Shown here: in pieces, positions 19,737 through 31,199 of the stretch | How positions within the stretch are numbered: position 1 is the stretch's first letter | Layout: each line of letters starts with the position of its first letter | NCBI RefSeq assembly: GCF_024297065.1 | Contig: NZ_CP101114.1 | Location: forward strand, 1,826,501-1,890,500 | Reading direction: 5' to 3' | DNA length: 64,000 bases | From: Bartonella harrusi | GTDB lineage: Bacteria; Pseudomonadota; Alphaproteobacteria; Rhizobiales; Rhizobiaceae | Made by a program: the position numbers and the translations under genes | Notes under the pieces: generated by a model | Database searches by the model: none | What the model was told of the DNA's origin: nothing | The model's input: the letters and a program-made list of their open reading frames with translations, nothing else

Positions 19737-20174
19737 TTCTACAATATCCTCTTAACTTCGCCTCTTTATGGAGTTCTTGAGGCAGATTATCGCCCCTTGT
19801 GGAGCACTAGATCTTTTTCTTACATACCGGTCTTTTTCACCCACACTTCAGTGAAAGCGAGAGATGAAATAAAACACTTTTACCATGAAATTATATACTG
19901 TTATAACCTGATTTTTAAAGAACGACAAGACACCTCTCTTATCAAGATCCTTAATAGAGGATCTTTACCTTTAACGCGATTTTTTTTATAAAGGATTTAT
20001 TTGATCACTTCACCTTATGTTACGGTATGTTACAACATATTTATTCTGGTAATTTATTCTGGTAGGATAGGTCTTTCATTGCCTTAAATTCAAGGATACT
20101 CTCACAAGAACAACCGCAATAGAAACAGGGACAACCTCACGAGAAAAAGAGCCCTCAAAATTGGAAAGAAAACG
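19737..20174. other. intergenic region between divergent trcR and yebC
   Basis: 438 bases holding the divergent promoters of trcR (minus) and yebC (plus). A short tandem TTTATTCTGGTA occurs twice near 20040-20063. No gene is recognised. Confidence 0.4.
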
Positions 20175-20921
20175 ATGGCAGGTCATTCACAATTTAAAAA
20201 CATTATGCACCGTAAAGGGCGTCAAGATGCGATGCGCTCGAAAATATTTTCTAAGCTTGCACGTGAAATTACCGTTGCAGCCAAACAAGGTGCCCCCGAT
20301 CCAGCCATGAATCCACGTTTAAGGCTTGCTGTCCAGAATGCGAAGGCACAATCAATGCCAAAAGACAATATTGAACGTGCCATTAAGAAAGCTTCAGGCG
20401 GCGATGTCGAAAATTATGATGAAGTGCGCTACGAAGGATATGGTCCAGGTGGTGTTGCCGTTATTGTTGAAGCCTTAACAGATAACCGCAACCGCACAGC
20501 TTCCAACGTGCGTGCAGCCTTCACCAAATCGGGTGGCGCCTTAGGAGAAACAGGTTCCGTGAGTTTTATGTTTAATCGCATTGGTGAAATCGTCTATAAG
20601 AGCGAAGCCGGAACGGCAGAGAGCATCATGGATGCCGCAATTGAAGCCGGTGCTGAAGATGTACAATCAGAAGAAACGGAACACCATATTACTTGTGCAT
20701 TTGAAGATATTGGTGAAGTTTCCAAAATGCTTGAAGCAAAACTTGGTGAAGCAGAATCGATCAAAACGATTTGGAAAGCCATCACCCTTGCACCAGTAGA
20801 TGAAGAAAAAGCTTTATCGGTTTTACGCCTTATTTCAACATTAGAAGAAGATGATGACGTACAAAATGTTTATGCTAATTTTGATGTCAGCGATGAGATT
20901 TTAGCAAAACTCTCTGGTTAA
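20175..20921 (+). CDS. yebC: YebC/PmpR (TACO1) family protein
   Basis: Cytoplasmic protein of 248 residues, classed as a transcriptional regulator and recently linked in this family to translation of proline-rich stretches. The N-terminus [20 protein letters not shown] (with SQ instead of the usual SK) and the blocks [20 protein letters not shown] and [13 protein letters not shown] are diagnostic. Rhizobiales usually keep it just upstream of ruvC; here ruvC is 10 kb away, so the locus has been rearranged. RBS GGAAAGAAAACG precedes the ATG. Confidence 0.96.
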   Translation: MAGHSQFKNIMHRKGRQDAMRSKIFSKLAREITVAAKQGAPDPAMNPRLRLAVQNAKAQSMPKDNIERAIKKASGGDVENYDEVRYEGYGPGGVAVIVEALTDNRNRTASNVRAAFTKSGGALGETGSVSFMFNRIGEIVYKSEAGTAESIMDAAIEAGAEDVQSEETEHHITCAFEDIGEVSKMLEAKLGEAESIKTIWKAITLAPVDEEKALSVLRLISTLEEDDDVQNVYANFDVSDEILAKLSG

Positions 20922-21964
20922 TTTTTATCCAAACCCCGCACGCAAAACACCCGCCTATAAAGTGCCTGCGTACAAGGGCGTCTATAGGAAAAGAGGATGA
21001 CGGGCGCTCTCTTTCTCCATGAGAGATGCGCTTATTTTCTGTGCTTTTTTGTACAAGCTGTCATCACCTAGCATTTTGCCCCAACACAGACAACACCTTA
21101 CTTTAAAAGCAAAATATTTAAGACAGACAAACACTTTCAACCAACAACACCAATGCAACGAAAAACCAAAGCTCTCCGTTAATTTTTTCTCTGTCACTTT
21201 TTCAAGAAAATCTTTCCAAAAGCATTTCTAAAGGCTTTTCCCAAACACTCTTTATCAGCGAGAAACCATGACAACGTGACGGAGACGTGTAAAGTTTACA
21301 ACAAGTGACAAATGTTATTTACCATGGGAACCACAGTATCGTACAAAACAACATTATAAAGTATAGCCACTATGATTTTATTTATTTTTTATCCCCTCTT
21401 GTATCTCTTAATGTTATAAATTTAAAAGATCCTCTCTCGGAGCTATTTTTTGGCCTTTAGCATGCTTCTTCCAAGCAAAGTTTGGGTTGAGACAGTAAGA
21501 TCTATCAATCCCAATATGATATCCAACCGAAAGGATATCCATTCTACAATCTGATCAAAAGAGCGATTCATCTTGTTACACTTTGATGAAAAGGATATCT
21601 TCTTATGCCTATTGCCTTATACCAATTGTTTGAGCAAATTGCCTTTGAGGTAACGACTCAATTCCGTTTGATGAACGACAAAGAGATTTTCAAAATCAAG
21701 ACGAGAAGCGAGAATAAAAAATACCTTGAGATCCTATTCGTTGAAATCGCCTTTTGCTCTTATAACCATTGGATATTAAGACATTGTCATCCATTTCTTT
21801 CTAGAACCGTTTGATCTTTTAGACACAACATAAACAACAAAATCATCCATAACATCGCCTGTTTTGCTGTCCATTGGGTATTATTTTCTCTCTGTATCTT
21901 TAAGCACACCTATTGTAAAAGAGCATGCCTTCCCTCTCAAACAGCAGGAACATAACAGTACAAA
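20922..21964. other. gene-poor spacer after yebC
   Basis: About 1 kb with no recognisable gene. The only sizeable frame on the plus strand, 21605-21814 (69 residues, MPIALYQLFEQIAF), has no clear ribosome-binding site or known motif and may be chance or a relic. The region ends at the conserved leader of the integrase relic. Confidence 0.4.
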
Positions 21965-22746
21965 TATTGATTTATAATGATAATTTACTGTTTTGTCTGT
22001 TAAATGAGACCCTCGAATATTGTAAGATTCTCTTAATTCAAATCCCCTTATGTTGAATCAAGTGAAATGATGTTTCTGCACGTCATAAGCGGGGTTGGTG
22101 TGTGGGGTGAAAACAGTCTAGAAAGGAGCAAAAATGCCTTTAATGAATCGTCTCAATACCAAGGGCTTTGCAACATTGGGGCTCGGTAAAGCGTATGAAG
22201 GTGCTGGTTTGCACCTTCATAAGCGTAAAGAGGTGGTGCGCAATGGCTTTACCCTTATACCCTTCACGGATAGCGTCGTGAAATGGACTTCTGTACTTTA
22301 AGAGATGTCTCTTTAAAACAAGCCCGTGAATTGGCAACACAATGGCATTTTGTTCTTTGTGAGGGGGCATTCTATTTTACGTGAGGGTCGTGACCCCATT
22401 CAAGAACGTGAAAAACAAAAGCGTGAGGCAATGCGTAATCTCCATTATTTAAAAGAGATTGCCGTGGATGCTTTTGAAAGCCGCAAAGCAGAATTAAAAG
22501 GTGATGGTAAAGATAGAGATTAGTTTTCACCTTTACAACTTCATATTCTCCCTAAATGAGTTTGTATGCCGGTTTCAGAGATTACACAAACCGATATACG
22601 CAATACGCTTGCCCCCATCTGGCATACAAAAGCTGGAGCAACTCGTAGAGCTCTCATTCGTCTTAATATTTGTTTTAAACAGATTACGCATGATCACAGA
22701 GCTCTGATGAACTTTCACACGGTTTGTTTTGATGAAAGGAACAGTA
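21965..22746 (+). pseudogene. tyrosine-recombinase (P4-type integrase) relic
   Basis: The conserved leader (21965-22133, with ATTTATAATGATAATTTA) and RBS AAAGGAGC precede ATG 22134 (MPLMNRLNTKGFATLGLGKA). Frameshifts break the arm domain; fragments at 22380-22520 (EGRDPIQEREKQKREAMRNL) and 22566-22690 (SEITQTDIRNTLAPIWHTKA) preserve the linker and core-binding domain. No catalytic domain is left. It abuts the 3' end of tolB, and the pal-tolB separation lies exactly here. Confidence 0.75.
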
Positions 22747-24072
22747 TTACCGAACATTGAGCAATGGCGACCACGCTGGATCAGAAGCATCATTGGGTGT
22801 GTGTACTTGGCGTTCATTGCGTCCAGTAATATCAATGGTATAAAGTTTAGGGCCCTCGCCTGGATTTTTGCGAAAGAACATCAAGACACGACCATTGGGA
22901 GCCCAAGTTGGTCCTTCATTATGAAAACCTGTTGTGAGAATTCTTTCTCCTTGTCCATCAGGGTGCATAACACCGATAGAGAATTGTCCGTCCAATTGTT
23001 TCGTAAAGGCAATATAATCACCCCGTGGTGACCAAATGGGTGTGGAATAACTTCCCTCTTTTGAGGAAATACGTTGGACATTGGTCCCATCCGCATTCAT
23101 GGTATAGATTTGCGGTTTTCCACTACGGTCAGATGAAAAGGCAATTTTTGTTCCATCTGGTGAATAAGAAGCGGATGTATCGATAGCTGAAGTATCCGTA
23201 AGGCGCATTGTTGTGCGTGTCCGCAAATCCATGGTGTAAAGATTGGCACTCCCATCATTTTGCAACAAACTCATAATGACTTTTCGTCCATCTGAAGAAA
23301 AACGTGGTGCAATTGTCATATTTTCAAAGGTGCCTATTAGCTCATTTTGCCCTTTTTCAATTTGTTGAAGATAAACATGGGGCACTTGATTGCGTTTGTA
23401 AGCCATATAGGTAATTTCTTGCCGTTTGGGTGAAAAACGCGGTGTAAGCACCAACTCATGACCATCAGAAAGATAAAGCAAATTTGCTCCATCTTGATCC
23501 ATAATCGCTAAACGTTTAATACGTGCATTTTGCGGACCTGTTTCATCTATAAAAACAATCTTCGTATCAAAATAACCACTTTCCCCTGTCATTTCGCTAT
23601 AAATTTCATCGGCAATCATATGGGCAACACGCCGCCAATATTCTGTAGCAGTATAAAAACGCCGTCCTTTAAGTTGTCGCTGTCCAAACACATCCCACAA
23701 ACGAAAATCAACTCTCAATCGTCCATCGGTTTCTCTGATAACCTGTCCGCTAACCAAACCTTGCGCTTTTATTTTTTTCCAATCCGCAAAATGGGGTTGC
23801 TGAGAAGGATTGACGAATTTTTCCAAAAAAGATTCCTTATCAAGGGGTTGGAAAAGCCCTGACCGTTCAAGATCGGCTGTAATCACAGCAGTGATTTTCA
23901 ACCCTATCGAATCGTTAGAAGTAAAATCCGCAATAGCAATAGGAATAGGATTAAAGTCAGCGCTAGAAATAGTGCCTTTGAGCTGTGCTGAAGCGCATGA
24001 AAAACTCGAAATCCACACCCCCAAAATAATAATAAACCAAGAAAAAAATTTGTATCTCGTTATCGTTATCAT
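22747..24072 (-). CDS. tolB: Tol-Pal system periplasmic protein TolB
   Basis: Periplasmic beta-propeller that links TolA to Pal and peptidoglycan. A signal peptide ends around SCASAQ (residue 30); the N-terminal domain ([20 protein letters not shown]) is followed by propeller blades with repeated [33 protein letters not shown] and [12 protein letters not shown] motifs. Start chosen at [10 protein letters not shown] (AAAGGA eight bases upstream) rather than the ATG-like frame start at 24117, giving 441 residues. It follows tolA by 41 bases. Confidence 0.95.
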   Translation of the reverse strand: MITITRYKFFSWFIIILGVWISSFSCASAQLKGTISSADFNPIPIAIADFTSNDSIGLKITAVITADLERSGLFQPLDKESFLEKFVNPSQQPHFADWKKIKAQGLVSGQVIRETDGRLRVDFRLWDVFGQRQLKGRRFYTATEYWRRVAHMIADEIYSEMTGESGYFDTKIVFIDETGPQNARIKRLAIMDQDGANLLYLSDGHELVLTPRFSPKRQEITYMAYKRNQVPHVYLQQIEKGQNELIGTFENMTIAPRFSSDGRKVIMSLLQNDGSANLYTMDLRTRTTMRLTDTSAIDTSASYSPDGTKIAFSSDRSGKPQIYTMNADGTNVQRISSKEGSYSTPIWSPRGDYIAFTKQLDGQFSIGVMHPDGQGERILTTGFHNEGPTWAPNGRVLMFFRKNPGEGPKLYTIDITGRNERQVHTPNDASDPAWSPLLNVR

Positions 24073-24113
24073 GGAATGTATCCTTTCATTTCGAGAAAAA
24101 ATATCTCTTTCTT

Positions 24114-25787
24114 TCATTGTGTTATCTCTTGAAGGGGATCAACATTAAAATCGAAACCCTGCCCCCATAGATCATATTGATCACGGGGAAGATCTGCATA
24201 GGGTTGACATGAAAAAACAGCTGCATACACCTGTCTTACCATAATGGCTTTCTGACTTTGTGCACCGCTTAACGGATCAATAATGGGATCTCCCACAACC
24301 ATTCCTTCACGGTTTAGATAAAATCGCAACCGCACCGCTGGACGGTTTTTTAAATCACCACCAAGCGCCACAAGTTTAAGCTTCTGTTGAATACATCCCC
24401 CAACAATGCTGACCAATGTTTGTGCCATTTTTGTGGTATCATTGATATTTTTTCTCGCTCCCAAAGCTTCAGGTGTCGTGGAACGTTTTGCCCCACCGCC
24501 TTGCGTTCGTGCACGATTCAACAGATTATTTTCTTCCATTGCCAAAATATCTTCAATTGTCTCACTCTCCATGTGTTGGTTGTTCTTTTTTGTTGCTTGC
24601 ACATTTTGAAAAGCAGGCTTTTTATCAGACTTCGGTTTGAAGTGAGGAAGAGGGAATTTATCGGGCAGCGTTATTTGGGGCGTTTGTGGACGCGCTGGTG
24701 CTTGTTCTATAGAGGCTTTGGGGATGGTGAGAGCAGGCTCTTGCGGCAATGTTCTTTTTTCATTTTTGCGCATCTCCAAAGGCGCATCAGGCAGCACCTT
24801 TGGCGCTTCCTCTTGCGGCGTCTCCAAAGGCGCATCGGGCAGCACCTTTGGCGCTTCCTCTTGCAGCGTCTCCAAAGGCGCATCAGGCAGCACCTTTGGT
24901 GCTTCCTCTTGCAGCGTCTCCAAAGGCGCATCAGGCAGCACCTTTGGTGCTTCCTCTTGCAGCGTCTCCAAAGGCGCATCAGGCAGCACCTTTGGCGCTT
25001 CCTCTTGCGGCGTCTCCAAAGGTGCATCAGGCAGCACCTTTGGCGCTTCCTCTTGCGGCGTCTCCAAAGGCGCATCAGGCAGCACCTTTGGCGCTTCCCC
25101 TTGCGGCGTCTCCAAAGGCGCATCGGGCAGCACCTTTGGCGCTTCCTCTTGCGGCGTCTCCAAAGGCGCATCGGGCAGCACCTTTGGCGCTTCCTCTTGC
25201 GGCGTCTCCAAAGGCGCATCAGGCAGCACCTTTGGCGCTTCCTCTTGCGGCGTCTCCAAAGGCGCATCGGGCAGCACCTTTGGCGCTTCCTCTTGCGGCA
25301 TCTCCAAAGGTGCATCAGGCAGCACCTTTGGCGCTTCCTCTTGAGGAGGCTCTATTTTTGGCGGCATTTCCGTTTTTGCTTGTGAGAATTCTTGCTCTAT
25401 CAATTCTGGTGAAGATTTTTCCGGTACGTCTTCTTTTCCTGGTGGTGGAGGTGTTGTATCAACAAGTCGTGGTTTTTCGTTTGGTTTAAAAGGCGCGAGA
25501 CTATCGAGTTTTCCTTCTCCAAAATAACGAGCATCTTCTTTTTCTTGTGGTTTGGTCGTTGGTTTTATTGCTGGAACAGCACCCACAGGAGCATCCACTG
25601 CCCCTTGCTGTGAAGAAAGCTCTTGCGTTACAGGAGCAAGGGTGATGGGAATTGCTTCCAATTGTTGTGGCAAAGAGACCGCACTGATGAAATGGACACT
25701 CGCCCAACTGAGCAAAATCCCATGTATGACAAGGGATAAAGCCAAGCCTCGTTTCATGCTATGATAAGAGTCTTTGTTCATCTCCAT
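24114..25787 (-). CDS. tolA: TolA with 12 copies of a 16-residue repeat
   Basis: Inner-membrane protein that spans the periplasm and transmits TolQR energy to TolB/Pal. One membrane segment lies at residues about 13-35 ([19 protein letters not shown]). The C-terminal domain III (last 100 residues) has [26 protein letters not shown] and [11 protein letters not shown]. The central domain carries 12 tandem units of [16 protein letters not shown] (48 bases each), Pro/Glu-rich rather than the usual Ala/Lys/Glu helix. The start may be ATG 25787 or 25781 (better spacing from AAGG). It is in the operon tolQ-tolR-tolA-tolB. The repeats leave false ORFs on both strands. Confidence 0.93.
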   Translation of the reverse strand: MEMNKDSYHSMKRGLALSLVIHGILLSWASVHFISAVSLPQQLEAIPITLAPVTQELSSQQGAVDAPVGAVPAIKPTTKPQEKEDARYFGEGKLDSLAPFKPNEKPRLVDTTPPPPGKEDVPEKSSPELIEQEFSQAKTEMPPKIEPPQEEAPKVLPDAPLEMPQEEAPKVLPDAPLETPQEEAPKVLPDAPLETPQEEAPKVLPDAPLETPQEEAPKVLPDAPLETPQGEAPKVLPDAPLETPQEEAPKVLPDAPLETPQEEAPKVLPDAPLETLQEEAPKVLPDAPLETLQEEAPKVLPDAPLETLQEEAPKVLPDAPLETPQEEAPKVLPDAPLEMRKNEKRTLPQEPALTIPKASIEQAPARPQTPQITLPDKFPLPHFKPKSDKKPAFQNVQATKKNNQHMESETIEDILAMEENNLLNRARTQGGGAKRSTTPEALGARKNINDTTKMAQTLVSIVGGCIQQKLKLVALGGDLKNRPAVRLRFYLNREGMVVGDPIIDPLSGAQSQKAIMVRQVYAAVFSCQPYADLPRDQYDLWGQGFDFNVDPLQEITQ

Positions 25788-25853
25788 GCCTTGTGTTTTT
25801 TATTAAAAACTTTTTACTGCTTTGCATACAACCTGTAACAGTTCATCACACTC

Positions 25854-26303
25854 TTATTGTGCCAAACTGGCCAAAGCGACTTGCGAAAAACCTGCTTTTT
25901 GAATATCGGCGAGCAATTTTAACACTTGTTGATATTCAACAGTTTTCGCCGCACGCACAAAAATACGTTTATTCTTTTGTCCAGGTTCAGAATCCAATTT
26001 GGCTTTAAGTTGTGCAATCAGAGCTTCAGCTGTTTCATAATAGTCCTGATTGATAGCAAGACGCCCTTGCGCATCCAATGAAACCGTAAGAGGCGTGTCT
26101 TGCATTTGCACGGGTCCCGCTTGACTATGAGGCAAATCCAAGGGCACCCCGTTGACCAAAAGGGGAGCAGAAACCATAAAAATAATCAACAGCACCAACA
26201 TAACATCAACAAATGGCGTAACATTAATCTCACTCATCAATTGGCTATGTGAATGATGCCGTCTGCGTGTCTTTTTTTGCGAAGAAGCAACAGAAATTCC
26301 CAT
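25854..26303 (-). CDS. tolR: TolR/ExbD-family biopolymer transport protein
   Basis: 149-residue inner-membrane protein with one membrane segment (residues about 31-55, VDVMLVLLIIFMVSAPLLVN) preceded by SEINVTPFVDVMLVLLIIF, which holds the proton-relay Asp of the family. The periplasmic domain reads LAINQDYYETAEALIAQLKA and VFAR-like FVRAAKTVEY. Position between tolQ (11 bases upstream) and tolA makes it TolR rather than ExbD. Confidence 0.96.
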   Translation of the reverse strand: MGISVASSQKKTRRRHHSHSQLMSEINVTPFVDVMLVLLIIFMVSAPLLVNGVPLDLPHSQAGPVQMQDTPLTVSLDAQGRLAINQDYYETAEALIAQLKAKLDSEPGQKNKRIFVRAAKTVEYQQVLKLLADIQKAGFSQVALASLAQ

Positions 26304-26314
26304 AAAAGCCCCCT

Positions 26315-27028
26315 TTATAATGGTGAATGTGATGTGGTTGTTTCATCAATACGTCGTGAGACAATGGTCGAGAATTCATCAGCAAAGTTTTCTATTTGTG
26401 TAATAATTCGCGCACTTTCATGAACCAGTTTGTTATAAGCAATAACCGCTGGAATTGCGGCAAACAACCCAATAGCGGTAGCCAAAAGTGCTTCTGCAAT
26501 GCCTGGAGCAACGATAGCCAATGAGGTATTTTGAGACGCTGAAATAGAAAGAAAGGAACGCATAATACCAATCACCGTTCCAAACAGCCCAATAAAAGGT
26601 CCTGCCGATCCAAGGGTCGCGAGAAATCCTAATTTTGCTTCTATTTTTGCACTTTCACGTCCCAGCGTGAGATCCATCGCCTTATCAATGCGACTTTGCA
26701 AACTTATTGAAGTATGAATGCCCTTTTCAAGAGATTTTTGCCATTCCACCATTGCTGCCATAAAAACAGCAGAGATACTGCTGGTACGCCGACTTTTACA
26801 TTCTGCATAAAGATCTTCTAATGCCTTACCCGACCAAAAGACGCGTTCAAATTGTTTTATGTCACGCCGTATTCTTCGATAGGTCAAGATTTTATCAAAA
26901 ATAATAGCCCAACTCCATACAGAAGCAAGCAACAAGCCAACCATCACAGCTTTAACAGCAAAACCCGCTTGCATAAACAAATGCAATATTCCAATCACCT
27001 CTGGATTTGTTAATTCTACATGCGGCAT
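26315..27028 (-). CDS. tolQ: Tol-Pal proton channel subunit TolQ
   Basis: Inner-membrane proton channel with TolR. Three membrane segments: residues about 15-40 (FAVKAVMVGLLLASVWSW), 130-155 and 165-190. The conserved block is GLFGTVIGIMRSF and [22 protein letters not shown]. Start chosen at ATG 27028 (MPHVELTNP) instead of an upstream TTG at 27046; GAGAGGGACC precedes it. Length 237 is typical. Paralogous to exbB at the left edge of the window. Confidence 0.96.
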   Translation of the reverse strand: MPHVELTNPEVIGILHLFMQAGFAVKAVMVGLLLASVWSWAIIFDKILTYRRIRRDIKQFERVFWSGKALEDLYAECKSRRTSSISAVFMAAMVEWQKSLEKGIHTSISLQSRIDKAMDLTLGRESAKIEAKLGFLATLGSAGPFIGLFGTVIGIMRSFLSISASQNTSLAIVAPGIAEALLATAIGLFAAIPAVIAYNKLVHESARIITQIENFADEFSTIVSRRIDETTTSHSPL

Positions 27029-27187
27029 TCTTTTGGTCCCTCTCAATGAAAGATTGATTTATTAAAACTTAATAAAGCAGATTGTTTTATAGTTTCTAAA
27101 TTTCAGAAAAAATTTCACTCTCTGCTCAGCCAAAGCATCGATACCCAAAGCATCAAGACAATGTTCATTTTTGAACAGAGTACAATT

Positions 27188-27625
27188 TTAAACAAGCATT
27201 GTTGAAAAAAGCTCTTTTGGTAAACGTCGTGGTTTTCCTAGCTCGTTAATGAGGGCAATTTCAACTTTTGCTGTTACCAACATCTCATCCTCACGCATCA
27301 GCACCTGTTCCATAAAAAAGCGTGCTCCTTTACGACAATTGATCCGTGTTTTGATTGTTAACAGATTATCAATTTGCGCGGGACGTAAAAAATTGATATC
27401 CAGATGACGAACCACAAAAAACCGTTTTTCTCCCTCCACTCCTGATGCTAGCATCTTGTTATTAAAACCTGTCTCCCGTAAAAATTCTGAACGTCCGCGT
27501 TCAAAAAACTCCAAATAGCGTGCATGATAAACCACACCAGAGAAATCTGTATCAGCCACATAAACACGTACCTGAAAATTATGAAAAGTGTTTGTATAAT
27601 CATTTTTAAAAGAAGACTTTTCCAT
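27188..27625 (-). CDS. ybgC: acyl-CoA thioesterase YbgC
   Basis: Hot-dog-fold thioesterase of 145 residues, first gene of most tol-pal operons. The active-site segment VADTDFSGVVYHARYLEFFE is clear, with RGRSEFLRETGF after it and the C-terminal MEQVLMREDEMLVTAKVEIA. The ATG at 27625 or a GTG one codon earlier could be the start. It is separated from tolQ by 160 bases, so it may be in the same transcript or have its own terminator. Confidence 0.93.
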   Translation of the reverse strand: MEKSSFKNDYTNTFHNFQVRVYVADTDFSGVVYHARYLEFFERGRSEFLRETGFNNKMLASGVEGEKRFFVVRHLDINFLRPAQIDNLLTIKTRINCRKGARFFMEQVLMREDEMLVTAKVEIALINELGKPRRLPKELFSTMLV

Positions 27626-27844
27626 CACCTACACCATCCCATTCTTTGAAGTCGTAAATTATCTCTTATATCACATCATTGACGGTATTTTTGTGTTAAA
27701 ATCGTGGAAGTGAAAACATATGCTCCCTCCAAGATTCCAAGCTTATTCTATACACTCCCCCACAGCCCCTATAGAGACAACATCCCCATACAGACACTCT
27801 ATTGTTCTCTATAATCAACACTGCCCGCTTTAAAAAACACTCTT

Positions 27845-28939
27845 TTAGTCATCTTCTTCATCCCACAGTGTCGTTTGAAGGGATGAATTGTTTTGTCTCT
27901 CAACCAATGGAGTACGTTTTTGTATTGAAACTGTAGTGATCGGAGCAGACAATCCCAAATGTCCCCAAGCTTGTTCTGTAAGAATCCGCCCTCGTGCCGT
28001 GCGTTGTATAAAACCTTGCTGAAGCAGATAGGGTTCAATAATATCTTCAATGGCATCCCGCGGTTCTGAAAGAGCAGCCGCAATCGTTTCAATACCCACC
28101 GGACCACCTAAAAAAGTCTCCGCAATCAGCAGCAAATAACGACGATCAAGCGGATCGAGCCCTAAATGGTCAACTTCAAGACGAGACAGCGCTTCATCGG
28201 CTACTTTTTGATCAATTTCTCCGGCTCCTTTAACCAGAGCAAAGTCACAAACCCTGCGCAACAATCGCCCAGCAATGCGTGGTGTCCCACGTGCACGACG
28301 GGCAATTTCATGGGCACCATCATCACTAATATTTACGGCAAAAAGCCGTGCATTGCGTTTTACGATATATTCCAATTCCTCTATGGTATAAAAATTAAGA
28401 CGGATTGGGATACCGAAACGATCTCGTAATGGGGTTGTCAACAACCCCAAACGGGTCGTTGCCGCCACTAAGGTAAAATTCGCAAGATCAATTTTAACCG
28501 AACGGGCTGCGGGTCCTTCGCCAATGATAAGATCCAGCTGATAATCTTCCATAGCTGGATAAAGAATTTCCTCAATTGCTGGACTTAAACGATGAATTTC
28601 ATCAATAAAAAGCACATCACGTTCTTCTAGATTGGTCAAAAGAGCCGCTAAATCTCCTGCTTTAGCAATAACCGGTCCTGAGGTAGAGCGAAAATTAACA
28701 CCCAATTCTTTAGCCATAATTTGTGAAAGGGTTGTTTTCCCCAATCCAGGAGGACCAACAAACAAAACATGGTCGAGTGCTTCTTGGCGCGCCTTTGCCG
28801 CTTCAATAAATATTTTCAAATTTGCCCGCGCCGCCTCTTGACCAATAAAGTCATCAAGCACTTGTGGCCTTAAGGAACGATCTGGGTCGTTAGGAAGGGG
28901 AATGGCCCCCAACAGGCGTTGTTCTTCATCTTTATGCAT
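27845..28939 (-). CDS. ruvB: Holliday junction branch-migration helicase RuvB
   Basis: AAA+ motor that drives branch migration with RuvA. Walker [11 protein letters not shown], Walker [10 protein letters not shown], sensor-like [19 protein letters not shown], and the C-terminal winged helix ([17 protein letters not shown]) are present; 364 residues against about 345 usual, with a short Gln/Asp-rich tail. It starts 13 bases after ruvA and ends 219 bases before ybgC. Confidence 0.97.
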   Translation of the reverse strand: MHKDEEQRLLGAIPLPNDPDRSLRPQVLDDFIGQEAARANLKIFIEAAKARQEALDHVLFVGPPGLGKTTLSQIMAKELGVNFRSTSGPVIAKAGDLAALLTNLEERDVLFIDEIHRLSPAIEEILYPAMEDYQLDLIIGEGPAARSVKIDLANFTLVAATTRLGLLTTPLRDRFGIPIRLNFYTIEELEYIVKRNARLFAVNISDDGAHEIARRARGTPRIAGRLLRRVCDFALVKGAGEIDQKVADEALSRLEVDHLGLDPLDRRYLLLIAETFLGGPVGIETIAAALSEPRDAIEDIIEPYLLQQGFIQRTARGRILTEQAWGHLGLSAPITTVSIQKRTPLVERQNNSSLQTTLWDEEDD

Positions 28940-28952
28940 TGTTACCTTTTAC

Positions 28953-29570
28953 TCAAGTAGAGGAAGAAAGCAGTTTGAGACTATGACGAATAAGCACAGC
29001 AGAAGAAACATCTTCCCCTCCAAGCGCTTTCATTGCCAAAGCAAGAGCACGCGCTGCTTGATCCCGCTCAAAACCGAGATTAATCAAAGCAGACAGTGCA
29101 TCATTGGTTGGTTTATTGGCCATTTCCAAATGCGCAATGGGAGCAGACTGAAAAACATTGTCGTGGAAAGGAAGAGTTTTACTTTTGAGTTCCCGAACAA
29201 TTCTTTCACTGACTTTTTTACCAACGCCTGGAGCACGGCTTATCATGGCAATATCATTTAATGCAATCGCTTGTGCGAGTTCATCTGGTGATAAAGTCCC
29301 CAAAATTGCCAACGCAACCTTTGCCCCCACACCTGGGACATTTTGCAACAAGCAAAACCATTCTTGTTCCGCTCTTGTCGAAAAACCAAACAGGCGAATT
29401 GCCTCTTCACGCACATGCGTTTCGATAAAGAGACTAATACTCTCACCAAGAGCTGGTAAAGAAGGACGCAATCGATTTGAAACAAAAACGACATACCCCA
29501 CCCCATGAACATCAACAAGGATATGATCATCAAAGATATGTTCAAGGATACCTTTTAATTTACCAATCAT
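28953..29570 (-). CDS. ruvA: Holliday junction DNA helicase RuvA
   Basis: Binds the Holliday junction as a tetramer and loads RuvB. Residues 1-65 form the OB domain ([13 protein letters not shown]); two helix-hairpin-helix motifs follow ([19 protein letters not shown] and [18 protein letters not shown]), then the RuvB-binding domain III ([20 protein letters not shown]). Start at ATG 29570 (a TTG two codons upstream is unlikely). Length 205 is normal. Its upstream region is occupied by the ruvC-tail repeats. Confidence 0.96.
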   Translation of the reverse strand: MIGKLKGILEHIFDDHILVDVHGVGYVVFVSNRLRPSLPALGESISLFIETHVREEAIRLFGFSTRAEQEWFCLLQNVPGVGAKVALAILGTLSPDELAQAIALNDIAMISRAPGVGKKVSERIVRELKSKTLPFHDNVFQSAPIAHLEMANKPTNDALSALINLGFERDQAARALALAMKALGGEDVSSAVLIRHSLKLLSSST

Positions 29571-29576
29571 ACCCAA

Positions 29577-30767
29577 ATCCCCATCATGCTGTGACCTTCA
29601 AACGATGCGAGAAACTGTTACAGCGCAACCCATAGTAAACCACAAGGGCAAGGGCATCAGCCGCATCATGGCACGCAAATTCAGCACGAGGAAGCAGAGT
29701 TTTCACCATCATCATAGCAGTATCACAAAGACCTTTGAATTCACTCATCATACCCAAATCTCCATCATGCCGTAACCCTCAAACGATCAGAGAAACTGTT
29801 ACGATGCATACTATGGCAAATCGCAAGGGCAAGAGCATCTGCCGCATCATTGCTATCAAATTCAGCACGAGGAAGCAGAGTTTTCACCATCATCATAGCA
29901 GTATCACAAAGACCTTTGAATTCACTCATCATACCCAAATCTCCATCATGCCGTAACCCTCAAACGATCAGAGAAACTGTTACGATGCATACTATGGCAA
30001 ATCGCAAGGGCAAGAGCATCTGCCGCATCATTGCTATCAAATTCAGCACGAGGAAGCAGAGTTTTCACCATCATCATGGCAGCATCACAAAGACCTTTGA
30101 ATTCACTCATCATACCCTAACCCTCATCATGCTGTGACCCTCAAACGATGCGAGAGACTGTTACGATGCATACTATAGCAAATCGCAAGGGCAAGGGCAT
30201 CAGCCGCATCATTGCTATCAAATTCAGCACAAGGAAGTAGAGTTTTCACCATCATCATAGCAGTATCACAAAGACCTTTGAGTTCACTCATCATACCCAA
30301 ATCCCCATCATGCCGTAACCCTCAAACGATCAGAGAAACTGTTACGATGCATACTATGGCAAATCGCAAGGGCAAGAGCATCTGCCGCATCATTGCTATC
30401 AAATTCAGCACAAGGAAGCAGAGTTTTCACCATCATCATAGCAGTATCACAAAGACCTTTGAGTTCACTCATCATACCCAAATCTCCATCATGCCGTAAT
30501 CCTCAAACGATGCGAGGAACTGTTACAGCGCAACCCATAGTAAACCGCAAAGTCATCAGCCGCATCATGGCACGCAAATTCAGCACAAGGAAGCAGAGTT
30601 TTCACCATCATCATAGCAGTATCACAAAGACCTTTGAATTCACTCATCATACCCAAATCTCCATCATGCCGTAACCCTCAAACGATCAGAGAAACTGTTA
30701 CGATGCATACTATGGCAAATCGCAAGGGCAAGAGCATCTGCCGCATCATTGCTATCAAATTCAGCAC
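29577..30767 (-). repeat. tandem array of the ruvC 3' end, about 181 bp per unit
   Basis: Units begin at about 29688, 29869, 30050, 30231, 30412 and 30587 (GAGGAAGCAGAGTTTTCACC or a variant, spacing 181, one of 175), leading to the real ruvC at 30768. Each holds the last 45 or so codons of ruvC, with its stop, and a short spacer ending TCATACCCAAATC, the sequence just upstream of ruvA. The array thus inflates the ruvC-ruvA junction from about 10 to 1100 bases. Confidence 0.9.
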
Positions 30768-31173
30768 GAGGAAGCAGCGTTTTCACCATCATATGAATTT
30801 GTTCTTTTGCACCATGACCAACACCAATAACGGCTTTTTTCACTTTATTTGGAGCATATTCAAAAACGGGCAAATTTGCTTGCGCTGGTACAAGCAGAGC
30901 AACAGCCCGTGCCTGTCCAAGTTTTAAAGTTGCTGTAGCATCTTTATTAACAAACACATGTTCTACGGCGGCTTCATGGGGCATAAATTGATGCACGATC
31001 TCCGAAAGCCCCTTATGAAGCTGGCAAAGTCTAGAAGCAAGATCACACTGCACATGAGAAGAAACCGTCCCCGCCGCAATGAATTGCAAACGATTCCCTA
31101 AAAGATCAATCACACCCCATCCCGTATACCGTAGCCCAGGATCAATACCTATAATACGAATCGTCTCTGCCAT
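30664..31173 (-). CDS. ruvC: crossover junction endodeoxyribonuclease RuvC
   Basis: Resolves Holliday junctions together with RuvAB. Catalytic acidic residues are in [13 protein letters not shown] (Asp), [11 protein letters not shown] (Glu) and [15 protein letters not shown] (two Asp). Start chosen at [13 protein letters not shown]; a longer frame (to 31293) lacks family similarity. 169 residues, normal. The 3' end is followed by about six more copies of itself before ruvA. RuvC, RuvA and RuvB remain in order, but co-transcription across the repeats is uncertain. Confidence 0.95.
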   Translation of the reverse strand: MAETIRIIGIDPGLRYTGWGVIDLLGNRLQFIAAGTVSSHVQCDLASRLCQLHKGLSEIVHQFMPHEAAVEHVFVNKDATATLKLGQARAVALLVPAQANLPVFEYAPNKVKKAVIGVGHGAKEQIHMMVKTLLPRAEFDSNDAADALALAICHSMHRNSFSDRLRVTA

Positions 31174-31199
31174 AAGTTGCGACTCTATACAGTTTTTCC

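Noticed and set aside
24387..25489. Long plus-strand frames of 332, 246 and 208 residues and a 202-residue minus-strand frame over tolA
   Set aside because: Shadows of the 48-base tolA repeat; TolA has clear family domains at both ends in its own frame.
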